Origin: Symsagittifera roscoffensis
Lineage: Eukaryota > Xenacoelomorpha > Acoela > Convolutidae
Assembly: GCF_963678635.1 (NCBI RefSeq)
Contig: NC_087064.1
Span: forward strand, 79,712,512 to 79,776,511
Direction of reading: 5' to 3'
Length of the DNA stretch: 64,000 nt
The notes beneath the pieces were generated by a model, which saw only the letters and a program-made list of their open reading frames with translations, did no database searches and was not told the DNA's origin. The position numbers and the translations under genes were made by a program. Shown here piece after piece: positions 54,746 to 64,000 of this stretch. How positions within the stretch are numbered: position 1 is the first letter of the stretch; every line of letters starts with the position of its first letter.

Positions 54746-55579
54746 AATAAATATCACCATAATATCATAACACTCCCTTATCTAATAACCCAAAGATCAA
54801 CAATATTTCCCCAATCCCCATCACCAAGTACTCCGGAAAACCCAATTGCCATATTACCGGAAACCCCTACACTTCTTTCACAACGTAGCACCTCAACTCT
54901 ACCCTCAGATTACTTAGGTTTAACACCAACATCTGAACAAATACGTGAAAATCCCTTTAACCCTACAAACCAAACATCACGACTACCATATTGGACATCA
55001 CATTCATTCACACAAGGTGAACCAAATTTAATCAATGATCCAATAGATATTTCTACGGATACAACAACATCCTCATCACTACCAGAAACATTATCACTAC
55101 CATCAACACCATCAATAAGCCAGATTTCACCACCGTCTTTTAACTTAAATTTCCCATATAACCTCGACGCTAGATATCGAGAACAATCATCAACAAATAT
55201 TCCTTTAAGACTAGACTGGAATACATTCACAGCACCTCCACCATTATTTGGACAACACCCAGAGAGTAACCGACTCCACAACTGGGCTCTAAATAGACTA
55301 CAATATAGACAAGACATTCACGAAGACATTCGTGATCATAACATCCAAATACTCCAACAAAATAGTCTACAATTAAAATTTGAAATCACGGTTAAATTAA
55401 ACAACATTACTCAACATCCCTATCCATTAAACCCACCAAATATAACAGCTCAATCCCTACCACCACCATTTATAACAACTGAAGTGATATACAAATACGA
55501 CAGATATACCAAAAAGACAATTGGTTACATCACATTTTATAACCCATACTCAGGATTGTCATACACATGTATATTCTAA
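54746..55579 (+). CDS. Element 2 ATG-less ORF (278 codons incl. stop), unknown
   Basis: Open from just after a TAA at 54,743-54,745 to TAA 55,577-55,579, with no Met codon near the beginning. The first half is Pro/Ser/Thr-rich (SPSPSTPENP, SLPSTPSISQISPP). The second half looks folded: LDWNTFTAPPPLFG, LHNWALNRLQYRQDIHEDI, then a beta-rich end (EVIYKYDRYTKKTIGYITFY). No membrane span. Without an ATG it should be reached by splicing or by frameshift from pol. It overlaps the start of the env frame by ~60 bases. Absence of stops over 830 bases of A-rich sequence supports coding. Not a recognised family. Confidence 0.58.
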   Translation, partial: NKYHHNIITLPYLITQRSTIFPQSPSPSTPENPIAILPETPTLLSQRSTSTLPSDYLGLTPTSEQIRENPFNPTNQTSRLPYWTSHSFTQGEPNLINDPIDISTDTTTSSSLPETLSLPSTPSISQISPPSFNLNFPYNLDARYREQSSTNIPLRLDWNTFTAPPPLFGQHPESNRLHNWALNRLQYRQDIHEDIRDHNIQILQQNSLQLKFEITVKLNNITQHPYPLNPPNITAQSLPPPFITTEVIYKYDRYTKKTIGYITFYNPYSGLSYTCIF

Positions 55580-58175
55580 AATTTTAATTTTTCTCCAACT
55601 CCTTTTTCTAATAACCTCCAATGAAAACATAAACCCTTCCCCCCGCACAGGACCCCAAGATTTATTAGTAACACATTACGATTGTGAAGAAAACGAACAA
55701 AAAACACTACACAAATATGCAATAAATCAAGTATCACAATGCGAAACAGAACCACAAGCTATAGAAACAACAAATGTATTAGCGACACTTTATTCAAAAG
55801 CCCGAGCAACAACAGTTATAGGATATAAATTCACAGCAACATTTTCTGAAAAGAAAGTACATTGTTCACAAGTCTCAAATGGAAATAAAAACCGACTTGA
55901 CCACGAATCATTCTACCAGAGTAATATCGAACGACTTTTACATCTCAACCCCGAAGATTGTAAAAACGAGTGACTAAGACTAAACATCACAAGAAATAAA
56001 AACACAGATAGAAAATTAGTATATTTTCAAATCTTTGCAGATTCTGTACATCAAGCAGAACTTGAAAGATATCAAGGACATATAAAATTAGATGAAAAAT
56101 ACCCATACAACGGCGCACACGGAAGATTAACTTATGACATACACGATAAACACTGGATACCACATATTGGTATAAATGACCCATCAAACTGCAAAGCAGA
56201 CACAAAAAATAAAGGATATCAAGAAATAATGTTTTTCGATTGGAAAATACAACTCGAAAAAATACAACTCACACGCGACTTATCTGACAACACAATGATC
56301 TATCAAGGAATTAGATTACCTTGTAAAAACGATCAAGGCTATTGTGATCCTACAACACGAACACAAGCAACAATTGTTTGGTTCCCCGAAGACACATGTA
56401 CAACATTTCAAGTAGCAAAAATACACGCTCGTATGATAAAATTTCACGAAAAATATTTTATACAATCAATTCCATATGAACAAGTCCATCCATCACGAAG
56501 ACAAAGTTCTAATTTTAGAAACATACACAATATAGAAAATGAATTGACACGTTTTCAAATATATCAAGAAACAGAACTTGCATGTAAATACAGAAATCCA
56601 CTTCACAAAACACAATACTCCGAGATATTAGTCGAATACGAAAAAGGATTCGACATGACCACTGGAAAAATAAAAATCGACCCATACGCCACAAGTCACC
56701 CTATAAACGAAGGAACATCATATATACCAGTTGATTTTCAAAAAAGTAAAAGTCAACCTGGTGGACATCTAAAACCCCATGACACTAGAAGCACACGTTT
56801 ACAAGAACTATCACTAATGAATAGTACATATTTCGGTAATATCCACTATGATATTCACCTAGATATGAAATTAGACTACACAATTAGCCGCATTTTTCAA
56901 GAAATGTCACTCTCTGAATTAGAAACACTTCACCAACTATGCGAATTAGAAAGGACACAAATCCTACAATCACTTGCACTAGCAGTATTAAAAATACCCT
57001 ACGCAGGATATTTACTATCAATAAATAGATCAAATTTTTTAGACTATGAAGGAAACATTTTATGGTTTTATACCTGTACCAAAAAAGCATCACCACTATA
57101 TGTTTTTGAAGATAAACGATGCTATAAAAGAATCCCTATCTTTTATAAGAATAAAGTACATTTCGTTGACACACTTTCAAGACGAACCTATTTCTGGGAT
57201 ACCGCAGTCCCATGTGGATCAGAAAATAGCCACAATGTAGTTCAACTGAACCCTGATGAAGATAAATATTACCTTCTTACCCCATATCCCACATTAATGC
57301 AATCACTCAAAAAATTTTCACCTGAAAGCATTAGAGCTATTGCTCGAAACCCAAATATTGACCTACAGTCAATTGAAATATACTCAAAATCCGATATACA
57401 ACATCACATTAGAACACAACAATTCCAAGAATTATTAACACAAATGGACACTATACAAAGACAATCAATTGACCAAAACTTACGCAAACTTGCCAAAACC
57501 GCAGGATTTGCAGATATTTATACACAAGATTATAGCGGATATTTTAAAGACACTAAAGACTATATATATCTAAACGGTGAAAAATACAGACCACAAGATA
57601 TTTCACCTATAAATATTTTTAGCTTTGTTACACTAAAAAATGAAATTCTCGATTTTCTAGGATGGCCCTACTACATCTTAGAAAAATTGACTATTTTATA
57701 CGCAATGTTTAACTTTATAGGATTTATTTTTTCGCTTTTAAAAGGAATCTATAATACATGCGCTATACACACACACGTAAATAGACAAGCAAGTGTAGCA
57801 CGCATACTATTTGCAGGATTTTTTGGAATTTTTTCATCATCAATAAACAAAATTCTTTTAGACGCACAAATAAAAGAATACAACACAAAAATAGCAACAA
57901 GACAGAACACATACGACGAAGAACATAACAATGTAGACATAACGCCTACACCACCACAGTTACCACCCCTACCACATAACCATCCATTATCACTAGTCCC
58001 ACGAAATTTTCGAAATTTAGCAATAACACATAATCCAAATTTTAGACCAACCATATCACAAAGTCCCATTCAACATATAATGACACACCATTCACTAGAT
58101 GAAAATACATATGAACAAATTATAGAACAACCCCATACCACCGCTTTTCAGTCTCAAAATAATAATTTTTTTTAG
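55521..58175 (+). pseudogene. Element 2 envelope-like glycoprotein
   Basis: One frame of ~884 codons, interrupted only by TGA 55,971-55,973. A hydrophobic, signal-peptide-like run (KILIFLQLLFLITS) sits at ~20-33. A ~640-residue ectodomain has spaced Cys residues and several N-x-S/T sites. Two or three hydrophobic segments follow at about 57,655-57,750 and 57,805-57,845, then a Pro-rich cytoplasmic tail. Position after pol and this topology identify it as Env. The Cys pattern reminds me of glycoproteins from mononega/chu-type viruses captured by some retroelements, but I cannot confirm this. No ATG is seen upstream of the signal peptide, so the mRNA is probably spliced, as in other env-bearing gypsy elements. 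Confidence 0.75.
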
Positions 58176-58181
58176 CCCACG

Positions 58182-59981
58182 ATGAGCCGACAACTTGGAT
58201 CCCTACACCGCTCAAATTCCCACCCAACCAACCTCAACACTCCAATTACAATAATTCCACTTTTTGCTTTCCCGCCACCCGATTTCCCAACCAATGATGT
58301 AACATCAGGCATGAATTCAGACACTAACTCACATATCTCAGTTTTATACTCCATTTCACAACTAAATAACCCGAACATTGAAACCCCCGATGAATTTGCA
58401 GACTCTGAACCATCTCCATCCAATAATTTTCAAACCAACTCCTCAGTTTTTTCAAAACCCCCTTTTCAACCAATTCCGCCAAATAACCCACTTCCATCCA
58501 TTTCTACACCCTCTTATGCTTCACAAGTCACCCCAACCTACTCTTCATTTCATTCAGACCGATCATCCAATTCTCCAGATACTCCCCAAATCTCCCAGGA
58601 ACTAGATAATTTTATCACCCTACAACAACAACCCTCCCACCTTGAAAACCCCACTATAAATCAGATTTCATCCACAATAGAATCATCAAACCCATCTACC
58701 CCTACACCCTCTTCAGCTTATACCGCATCATTAGCACCATCATCCACATCCACCGAATCATCAAATAGCACTAATAGAGCTTATCGCACTTTCAAAAGAA
58801 AATTCCCGAACCATCCATTTCCAACAAAACCAGGAACAGCCCGTGAATATATTAATCATCCAAATCACACTAACACGAAAGATTTTTTAGCAATCACCCT
58901 ACCTTCATTTCCACAATATACTTTGAATACTCCTAACAACACTAACGACACACGTAGTTTTGTAGATGAACAAGTTTTAATGCCTACACTTCATTGGACA
59001 TCATATTATCATTTTACTAACCCCCTTTGCCTACCTTTATCTAATACTCACATCGACATAGAAAGAAATCAAAATATGCTATATCGACTCACCACACCCC
59101 TAACACATAGACAATTTACTTATATAGGATATAAAAAGTCACTAAAAACATACCGAGCTAACGAATATACGCTAGAATATTACGATCATAACATCATCCG
59201 AGCTAACCAAGACCAATTTTTAGATGATGACCGTTTCGCTAGCCCACAAATCACAGAAAAATTCTTCATCAAAACACCATATGTATTTACACTCAATATA
59301 TTTGATCGCAAATTCGATCACATCATTTCTGAAGCACTAACCGACACACAAGCTTACGAAAGTTTTAAAGAAAAATTTCAATTATTTTCACTAACCTTCC
59401 ATTTCCTTGCACCACACGAACGAGATTTGCACTGCTCACACGATATTATGTTACGCACTAAACAAACCCACACATATACATATTATCGCTTCATACAAAA
59501 TCACTTTGATCTACACACTCCATCAAGACAACCACACCACCGTTTTCAATTTATTAACTCTAAATACACTTCACCATTTTTTCTTAACTTCACATATAGC
59601 ATCAAAGATACTAACCTTCACGGTATTCTTCGCGATTATGATCCCATAACCCAAATGTATATTTTTTGTCCCATCACAAAGACCTTCAACGCAGAAGAAT
59701 CCAGACCCTTCCTTATCCCACATGAATTTGTTCAACCTATAGAAATCCCAATATTAGAATTCATCCACAACACTAAATATAATCACAAATTATATAATCT
59801 CATCCAAAACACACCATATGATTTTGCAGTTGGCACTGAAGAACTAAAAACCATTAAAGCACTTCAATTGCTTTGGCCACTGCTTCAAACTAAAAACATC
59901 ATTCGCATACTAGCAAAATTACTAACTAACTCCGACATAATACACGACATCTTCCCCCACGGTTTTTTCCCCGACGATTAA
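58182..59981 (+). CDS. Element 2 terminal ORF, 599 codons, unknown
   Basis: Intact ORF with a real ATG six bases after the env stop. Residues 1-200 are Pro/Ser/Thr/Asn-rich and probably disordered. Residues ~205-599 are folded-looking with many aromatic residues (FTYIGYKKSLKTYRANEYTLEYY, for example, lies at ~310 in shortened form YIGYKKSLKTYRANEY). No signal peptide or membrane span. It is the longest undamaged frame of the element. A consensus splice donor (CAG|GTAAGT) starts three bases after its stop. Not recognised; candidates are an accessory or regulatory protein like those of complex retroviruses, by position only. Confidence 0.62.
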   Translation: MSRQLGSLHRSNSHPTNLNTPITIIPLFAFPPPDFPTNDVTSGMNSDTNSHISVLYSISQLNNPNIETPDEFADSEPSPSNNFQTNSSVFSKPPFQPIPPNNPLPSISTPSYASQVTPTYSSFHSDRSSNSPDTPQISQELDNFITLQQQPSHLENPTINQISSTIESSNPSTPTPSSAYTASLAPSSTSTESSNSTNRAYRTFKRKFPNHPFPTKPGTAREYINHPNHTNTKDFLAITLPSFPQYTLNTPNNTNDTRSFVDEQVLMPTLHWTSYYHFTNPLCLPLSNTHIDIERNQNMLYRLTTPLTHRQFTYIGYKKSLKTYRANEYTLEYYDHNIIRANQDQFLDDDRFASPQITEKFFIKTPYVFTLNIFDRKFDHIISEALTDTQAYESFKEKFQLFSLTFHFLAPHERDLHCSHDIMLRTKQTHTYTYYRFIQNHFDLHTPSRQPHHRFQFINSKYTSPFFLNFTYSIKDTNLHGILRDYDPITQMYIFCPITKTFNAEESRPFLIPHEFVQPIEIPILEFIHNTKYNHKLYNLIQNTPYDFAVGTEELKTIKALQLLWPLLQTKNIIRILAKLLTNSDIIHDIFPHGFFPDD

Positions 59982-61547
59982 CAGGTAAGTATAATTTATA
60001 CATATTCTTAACTAATAAATTCAAATTAAAAAACTAACCATTCTTTATCCATGTCTCATTTTGATTTTAAGTCTTCATCTCACGATCATCTGCAAAATAC
60101 ACAAAAGAAAAATAAAAAGAGAAAACTTCTTCAAATTGTTCAAAACTCTAATAATCTTTTGCACCAGCTAAATTAAATAAAGTTCATAGAAATGTAGTAA
60201 ATTAATTTATAAATTATTTCCCTAAAAGCAGTAATTCTAATAATGATGAAAATTTGTAACTTAATTTTTACCCAAAACTAGCAGTAAAATTGAAATTCTA
60301 TGTAGTAAATTGATAAGACGAAAATGCAGTACTAACCTTTTGATATTTCCATTCACTCGCACAAGAATTCTATCCAAACTCGCACAGCTCGCCCACGAAG
60401 AATTGTGTAAATAATGAATCTTAGTTTCAAGCTTTCACACTCAACAACTCTAACACACGATAACAAGTTTCAATCTTTCCTTTAACCCGGTTGGAAAGGA
60501 ATTATATACTAAACAAAACTAGCCAACGCAGCTTACTAAACACCACAACACATAGAATAACAGCATGACTAAGAAAAAGAAACCAACGGTACCCAAACCG
60601 GATTAACCCAGTTTAAAACTGGATAATTTATTCTTTTGAGGACTATTATAAAGTCTAAGAAAGAAATAATAAAACACAAAAAGTCGAAAGACAAACCCAT
60701 ACCAAAAACAATTTGATTTTTGAAAAAAGGACACAACCAACGAAACATAAGAAAAACCACAATAAACCAAACATAAAAAGTTATCACTTAACAGGACCTC
60801 TCACAGAAACCGCACGAAATCATACTCCCACTCCTGGCCTAACCCACCAGAGAGGACGTCCTGAGCATGCTCTATAGCCGGCCTAACCCACCGCGCTACA
60901 TCCACGCTTTGTGACCACACTTCTATTTTTAATAAGAGGTACTCAAGGGTGAGTAACTCTTCAAAATAACCGAACTAAAACAAAAAGCTTTTGTGAAAAC
61001 AACTAACCAAAATCATAATTAAAACACCAAACTAATAAAAATTTTATAAAATGTAAATTATACCTTGCAGTATATAGATCAGCATACAACACCAAAGACG
61101 AACATCCAAAGACAAAATGACCCCACTACACTCGAAAAAGAATGGCCAACCACAATCAATATGCCGCCCACAATCACAACTCAAAGGATTTAGAGTACGA
61201 CTTGACTTCGCAGAAAAGGACTTCATTGAACTAGAACAATGACCACCTCGATGTTCAAGTATACGTACAGATCCGAGTAACCAGGCATCCCCTCCACGCA
61301 CACTCTCCACGCCATTCCCAGACAAGGTCAACCTAAAAGAAGTTCTCTACATGGAACAGAAAAACCTGTCATAGCCAACCATTCTGAAAGCAGATTTGAG
61401 TTTGTTGCGAAAACCCAGTCGTTGTCATGAGAAGACACAGCGATTGAACCCAGAAGAATTATGATGTTTGCCAAATACCAACGTCCATCATCCATCCTTT
61501 GAATTGCAGAAAGACTATTCTAAAAAACTCTGTAAAACCCGGATGGG
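59982..61547 (+). other. Non-coding 3' region of element 2
   Basis: 1.6 kb with no plus-strand ORF of note. It begins with a strong donor-like CAG|GTAAGTAT at 59,982-59,992. At 60,795-60,912 a GC-richer patch reads on the minus strand like a tRNA-derived segment (TAGCGCGGTGGGTTAGGC). GGATGGG precedes the LTR as a weak polypurine tract. Confidence 0.5.
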
Positions 61548-61957
61548 TGGAACCTGATCTAAACTACATTTTATGATTGGATAAATTAGATATTTTACCA
61601 CTGTAAATTATTTAATATTAACCAATCATGATCCATCTAACTAACAACCCACTTATTTGTAAGTGCTGGAATTACTTGTAATTTCAGCACCAGAGAGATT
61701 TGAATTTAACTTAGAAATTAGTTGTCTCTCCAAGAGAACTTCAGCAGCCGCAATAAACCAGTATACCCTAGATCTATTGAGCCTAGCAGAGACTAGTTAA
61801 GCAACCTGAGACTAGATAGTATAAGAGTAAGATTAGGATCGGTATTAGACTAAGAAGTTGCACGAATCTATCCGGCCGAAAATAAGATGGCGTGACGAGC
61901 AGACGGTGTACCCTATCCGAAATTACTCTATGAGTTAACCACTTCGGTCCTAACTCA
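61548..61957 (+). repeat. 3' LTR of element 2
   Basis: 410 bp, same ends as the 5' LTR; differs at six positions (for example GTAAAG/GTAAAT, CACTCA/CACTTA, AGCAAC/AGCAGC). Followed by CTAA, the second target copy. Confidence 0.95.
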
Positions 61958-61975
61958 CTAATAAGGCCACGACAA

Positions 61976-62178
61976 GGCTCTTTTTCATTCCCCCCCCCCC
62001 CACCTCACATATACGCCAATTTTATGTTGTAACGAGGAGGCTTACAAGGTTAAGTATGGAGACCAAATATGTTTGTCATAGCCTAATTAGTCCGCATACC
62101 AATTTTTGTATCAATCCGATCATGTGAACAAAATTTTACTAATAAAATTTCGCTGGTGGGAGAAAAGGAAAAAGAGCC
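61976..62178. mobile_element. MITE copy 8, nested in MITE copy 7
   Basis: 203 bp, ends GGCTCTTTTTC / GGAAAAAGAGCC with C- and G-runs. Exact 8-bp duplication CACGACAA at 61,968-61,975 and 62,179-62,186. Lies 18 bp from the 3' LTR of element 2. Confidence 0.9.
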
Positions 62179-62302
62179 CACGACAAATATATTTGGTCTT
62201 CATACTCAACCTCGTAAAACCCCTCGTTACATTAATATATTGAAGCTCGGGTGAGGTGGGGGGGGGGGAAGGAAAAGAGCCCAAGAACCAATCTGCTTAA
62301 AA

Positions 62303-62514
62303 AGCCCCCCTTTCAAATTCAATTTTGAAAAGTCTATTTAAGGTTGTCATAATGCAATCAAATTTGGCGTGGTGAACAAATCGACAACTGTCGACAACTG
62401 TGAACAGATTTGTACTTCATACTTTACAGTGTAACATCACGCATTTAGCCGTAATAACTCGTAAAACAAACAAAAAACTCGGTATTTTGAAAGGGGAGGA
62501 ACTGGAAAAGAGCC
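62303..62514. mobile_element. MITE copy 6, left end lost
   Basis: Same body as copies 2, 4 and 5, right end ACTGGAAAAGAGCC. The left GGCTCTTTTCCAGT is missing; similarity starts at the C-run. Confidence 0.82.
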
Positions 62515-63413
62515 CAATTTTCAATGAATTGTGGCAACGTGAAAGTCATTTTTCAAATTTAAATTTCGTTAGGATGGGTTGTTGAAAGCTATCCTGCATT
62601 ACTGGCTCCGCTCAAATTGTTTTAAACGCAGACTTATCACCCTTGAAAAGAGTTATGTCCCTCGGAGTTTGGGTTCAATGGAGATGATTAAGTTACAGTC
62701 GGCAAAATAATCTAAGCTAAGGCTATAATATCTAAGGTAAAAACACAACTTATCGGTAGTGTATTAATTCACTTTTTTCAATTTCTTTTAAGTTTTCTTA
62801 AGACATTGACTTGTCTCTTATCTTAATGAACTTCGTTTATAAATAAAGGTTGTCAAAAAAATTTTCTCACCTTCCCCCCGCCTCTGTAAAGAGTGAGATT
62901 ACCATCATGCATAGGATAAATGAAGTTTTACATAATACTGCATCACTAAAACAAACGTTTATCGTCTCAATTTACATCCAAATAATTTGGGGACATGCAT
63001 TCATTTTTACTCTTCAAACAGTTTGATTTTTTATCATCCCTTCTTTTTCGTTTTTTAATGGTGTTTTCTGTTTCACCTCTCTCCTCATTGTCTTTTTCGT
63101 TTTCTTCTGTATCCTTGTCTCCCTATGTCGCTCTCTTCATCTCTTTCTGTCTTGCCGTGTCTGCCATGGTTGACGATATAGTCCTTCCCTCATCTACAAT
63201 TGTAGAAGGTTCACCACTTGAACTCGTCATTGAACTTTCTGCCAGATTGCGTTATAAACTTTTGTTTTGATTCTGTTTAGTCTTCTACGTCTCTTTGCTT
63301 CTGTGGTTGGTATATCCCCCACTGACTGATCTGAGAGTTTTTTTACTCCTTATCGGGGTTCGATTCCTCTGCGTCATACACTTTGGGTGGATCCATAACT
63401 CTCAAAAAAATTT
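62515..63413. other. Non-coding region before the copia-like fragment
   Basis: No gene recognised. The 91-codon frame at 62,995-63,270 is Phe/Ser/Leu-rich low complexity. GGGGTTCGATTCCTCT near 63,354 resembles a tRNA T-arm, but no cloverleaf could be built around it. The 3' LTR of the copia-like element may lie here but is not identifiable. Confidence 0.4.
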
Positions 63414-63548
63414 TCACTCGTGTTTTGATGTATTCTGAAGAGATCCGTACATTATGACGTCTAACAGTGCGTCACTCTTCATGGCTTTTGTCATAAAGTC
63501 TGCAAGTTGTTTGATTGACTGGAAGAATAGCATATCTGCATTCTCAGT
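63414..63548 (-). pseudogene. Ty1/copia-like Pol, last 44 residues
   Basis: Minus-strand frame with the KQLADFMTKAM motif that marks the end of copia RNase H (usually QLAD..TKA). It ends at TGA 63,414-63,416 and is out of frame with the upstream piece. Confidence 0.7.
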
Positions 63549-63564
63549 TTAAATCAGTGACCTT

Positions 63565-64000
63565 TTATGAGCTTTCCGGCTTGACTTCTTCTTCGACTCC
63601 TTTTACTTGGGACGGTATACGGCTGTTCTCACTCTCAGACTGTCTGGAAATACTCTGTATATAGTGAATGTCCCTGAGTGGCCAATATTCTGAATCAAAG
63701 CTTTCCAAGGCACTTTCTAATTTTTGCTCTAATAAACGTTTTGCTAGACCCATGGAATACCACCATGATGCTGAATTATTTTGTCCAATTATCCCGACTT
63801 GACCAATTGTTGGTCTTCTTGTGCACCTGGCGTCCGTGTGCATTTCTATGCGTAAGGGTACTGTCTTGGGTCTCTGCATAATATGTTGTTGTTGTCTTCT
63901 TGATTGATAACTCTTTTCTTTTAGGTTGAGTTTTCGTACAAGTGCGATATGTGGTGTGGGGTTACTTGATGACAGAAATTTGTTGAGTCTTTTCGCAAAA
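63565..64000 (-). pseudogene. Ty1/copia-like RNase H, partial at the window edge
   Basis: Open from the window end to TAA 63,565. MHTDARCTRRPTIGQVGIIG then SASWWYSM matches the copia RNase H pattern (Asp-Ala, R.S..G, then SW.S). Two stops/frame changes separate it from the following KQLADF piece, so the copy is degenerate. The rest of Pol lies outside the window. Confidence 0.72.

Larger units (their letters stand above)
45032..61957 (+). mobile_element. Element 2: 16.9-kb env-bearing Ty3/gypsy-like provirus
   Basis: Bounded by two direct 410-bp LTRs (TG...CA) with a 4-bp target duplication CTAA at 45,028-45,031 and 61,958-61,961. I count six mismatches between the LTRs, about 98.5% identity. 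The plus-strand order is: primer site, 1.2-kb leader, 148-codon ORF, 426-codon ORF, gag, protease, RT, RNase H, remnant integrase, an ATG-less ORF, env, a 599-codon ORF, and 1.6 kb of non-coding DNA. The coding strand is notably A-rich. The copy is defective: stops at 49,669, 52,249, 53,253 and 55,971, frame breaks near 51.57 and 52.74 kb, and loss of the integrase core. It is far longer than ordinary Ty3/gypsy elements. Confidence 0.95.
44939..62281. mobile_element. MITE copy 7, split by element 2 and by MITE copy 8
   Basis: The left part 44,939-45,031 starts GGCTCTCTTTCC. The right part resumes after the element 2 3' LTR and after MITE copy 8, and ends GGAAAAGAGCC at 62,281. Both halves align with MITE copy 1. 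The flanks GAAGAACC / CAAGAACC agree at 7 of 8 positions. This shows that element 2 landed inside a pre-existing MITE. Confidence 0.8.

Noticed and set aside
63330-63380. Possible tRNA gene at a GGGGTTCGATTCC T-arm-like sequence
   Set aside because: No acceptor, D-arm or anticodon stem could be paired in the preceding 70 bases.

Overview
The window is animal nuclear DNA, almost certainly from an invertebrate. It is AT-rich and full of mobile elements. Its two host genes have GT-AG introns, and one belongs to the metazoan NRF-6 / acyltransferase-3 membrane family. I cannot name the species from sequence alone.

Layout. (1) 1-9.8 kb, minus strand: a decayed Ty3/gypsy-type LTR retrotransposon (element 1) with coiled-coil and two-knuckle Gag, protease, RT, RNase H and integrase, and a C-terminal extension that looks like a macro (ADP-ribose-binding) domain. 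(2) 9.8-15.7 kb: non-coding repeat DNA, with a CCGGATTG-type short-repeat array and two direct ~1.8 kb copies of one repeat. (3) 15.7-17.3 kb, minus: a LINE fragment (ORF1 end plus endonuclease) split by a small TIR element with its own target duplication. (4) 18.0-26.95 kb, plus: a four-exon host gene of unknown function. (5) 29.05-44.0 kb, minus: a six-exon NRF-6-like gene of about 794 codons. Its introns hold SINE-like copies, microsatellite, a fold-back element and five MITEs. (6) 45,032-61,957, plus: a 16.9 kb env-bearing Ty3/gypsy-like provirus (element 2) with matched 410-bp LTRs, a 4-bp target duplication, ORFs before gag, an ATG-less ORF before env and a 599-codon ORF after env. (7) 61.9-62.5 kb: MITEs of the 40-45 kb family; element 2 sits inside one of them. 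(8) 63.4-64.0 kb, minus: the end of a Ty1/copia-like pol.

How the parts fit together. The two host genes are convergent. Element 1 is old and broken by several stops and frameshifts. Element 2 is much younger (six differences seen between its LTRs) but already defective: in-frame stops in gag, RT, the RNase H/integrase junction and env, frame breaks, and loss of the integrase catalytic core. The most interesting items are the macro-like domain on element 1, the extra ORFs of element 2, the poly-C tract separating its pre-gag ORF from gag, and a triplicated 3' splice site in the NRF-6-like gene.
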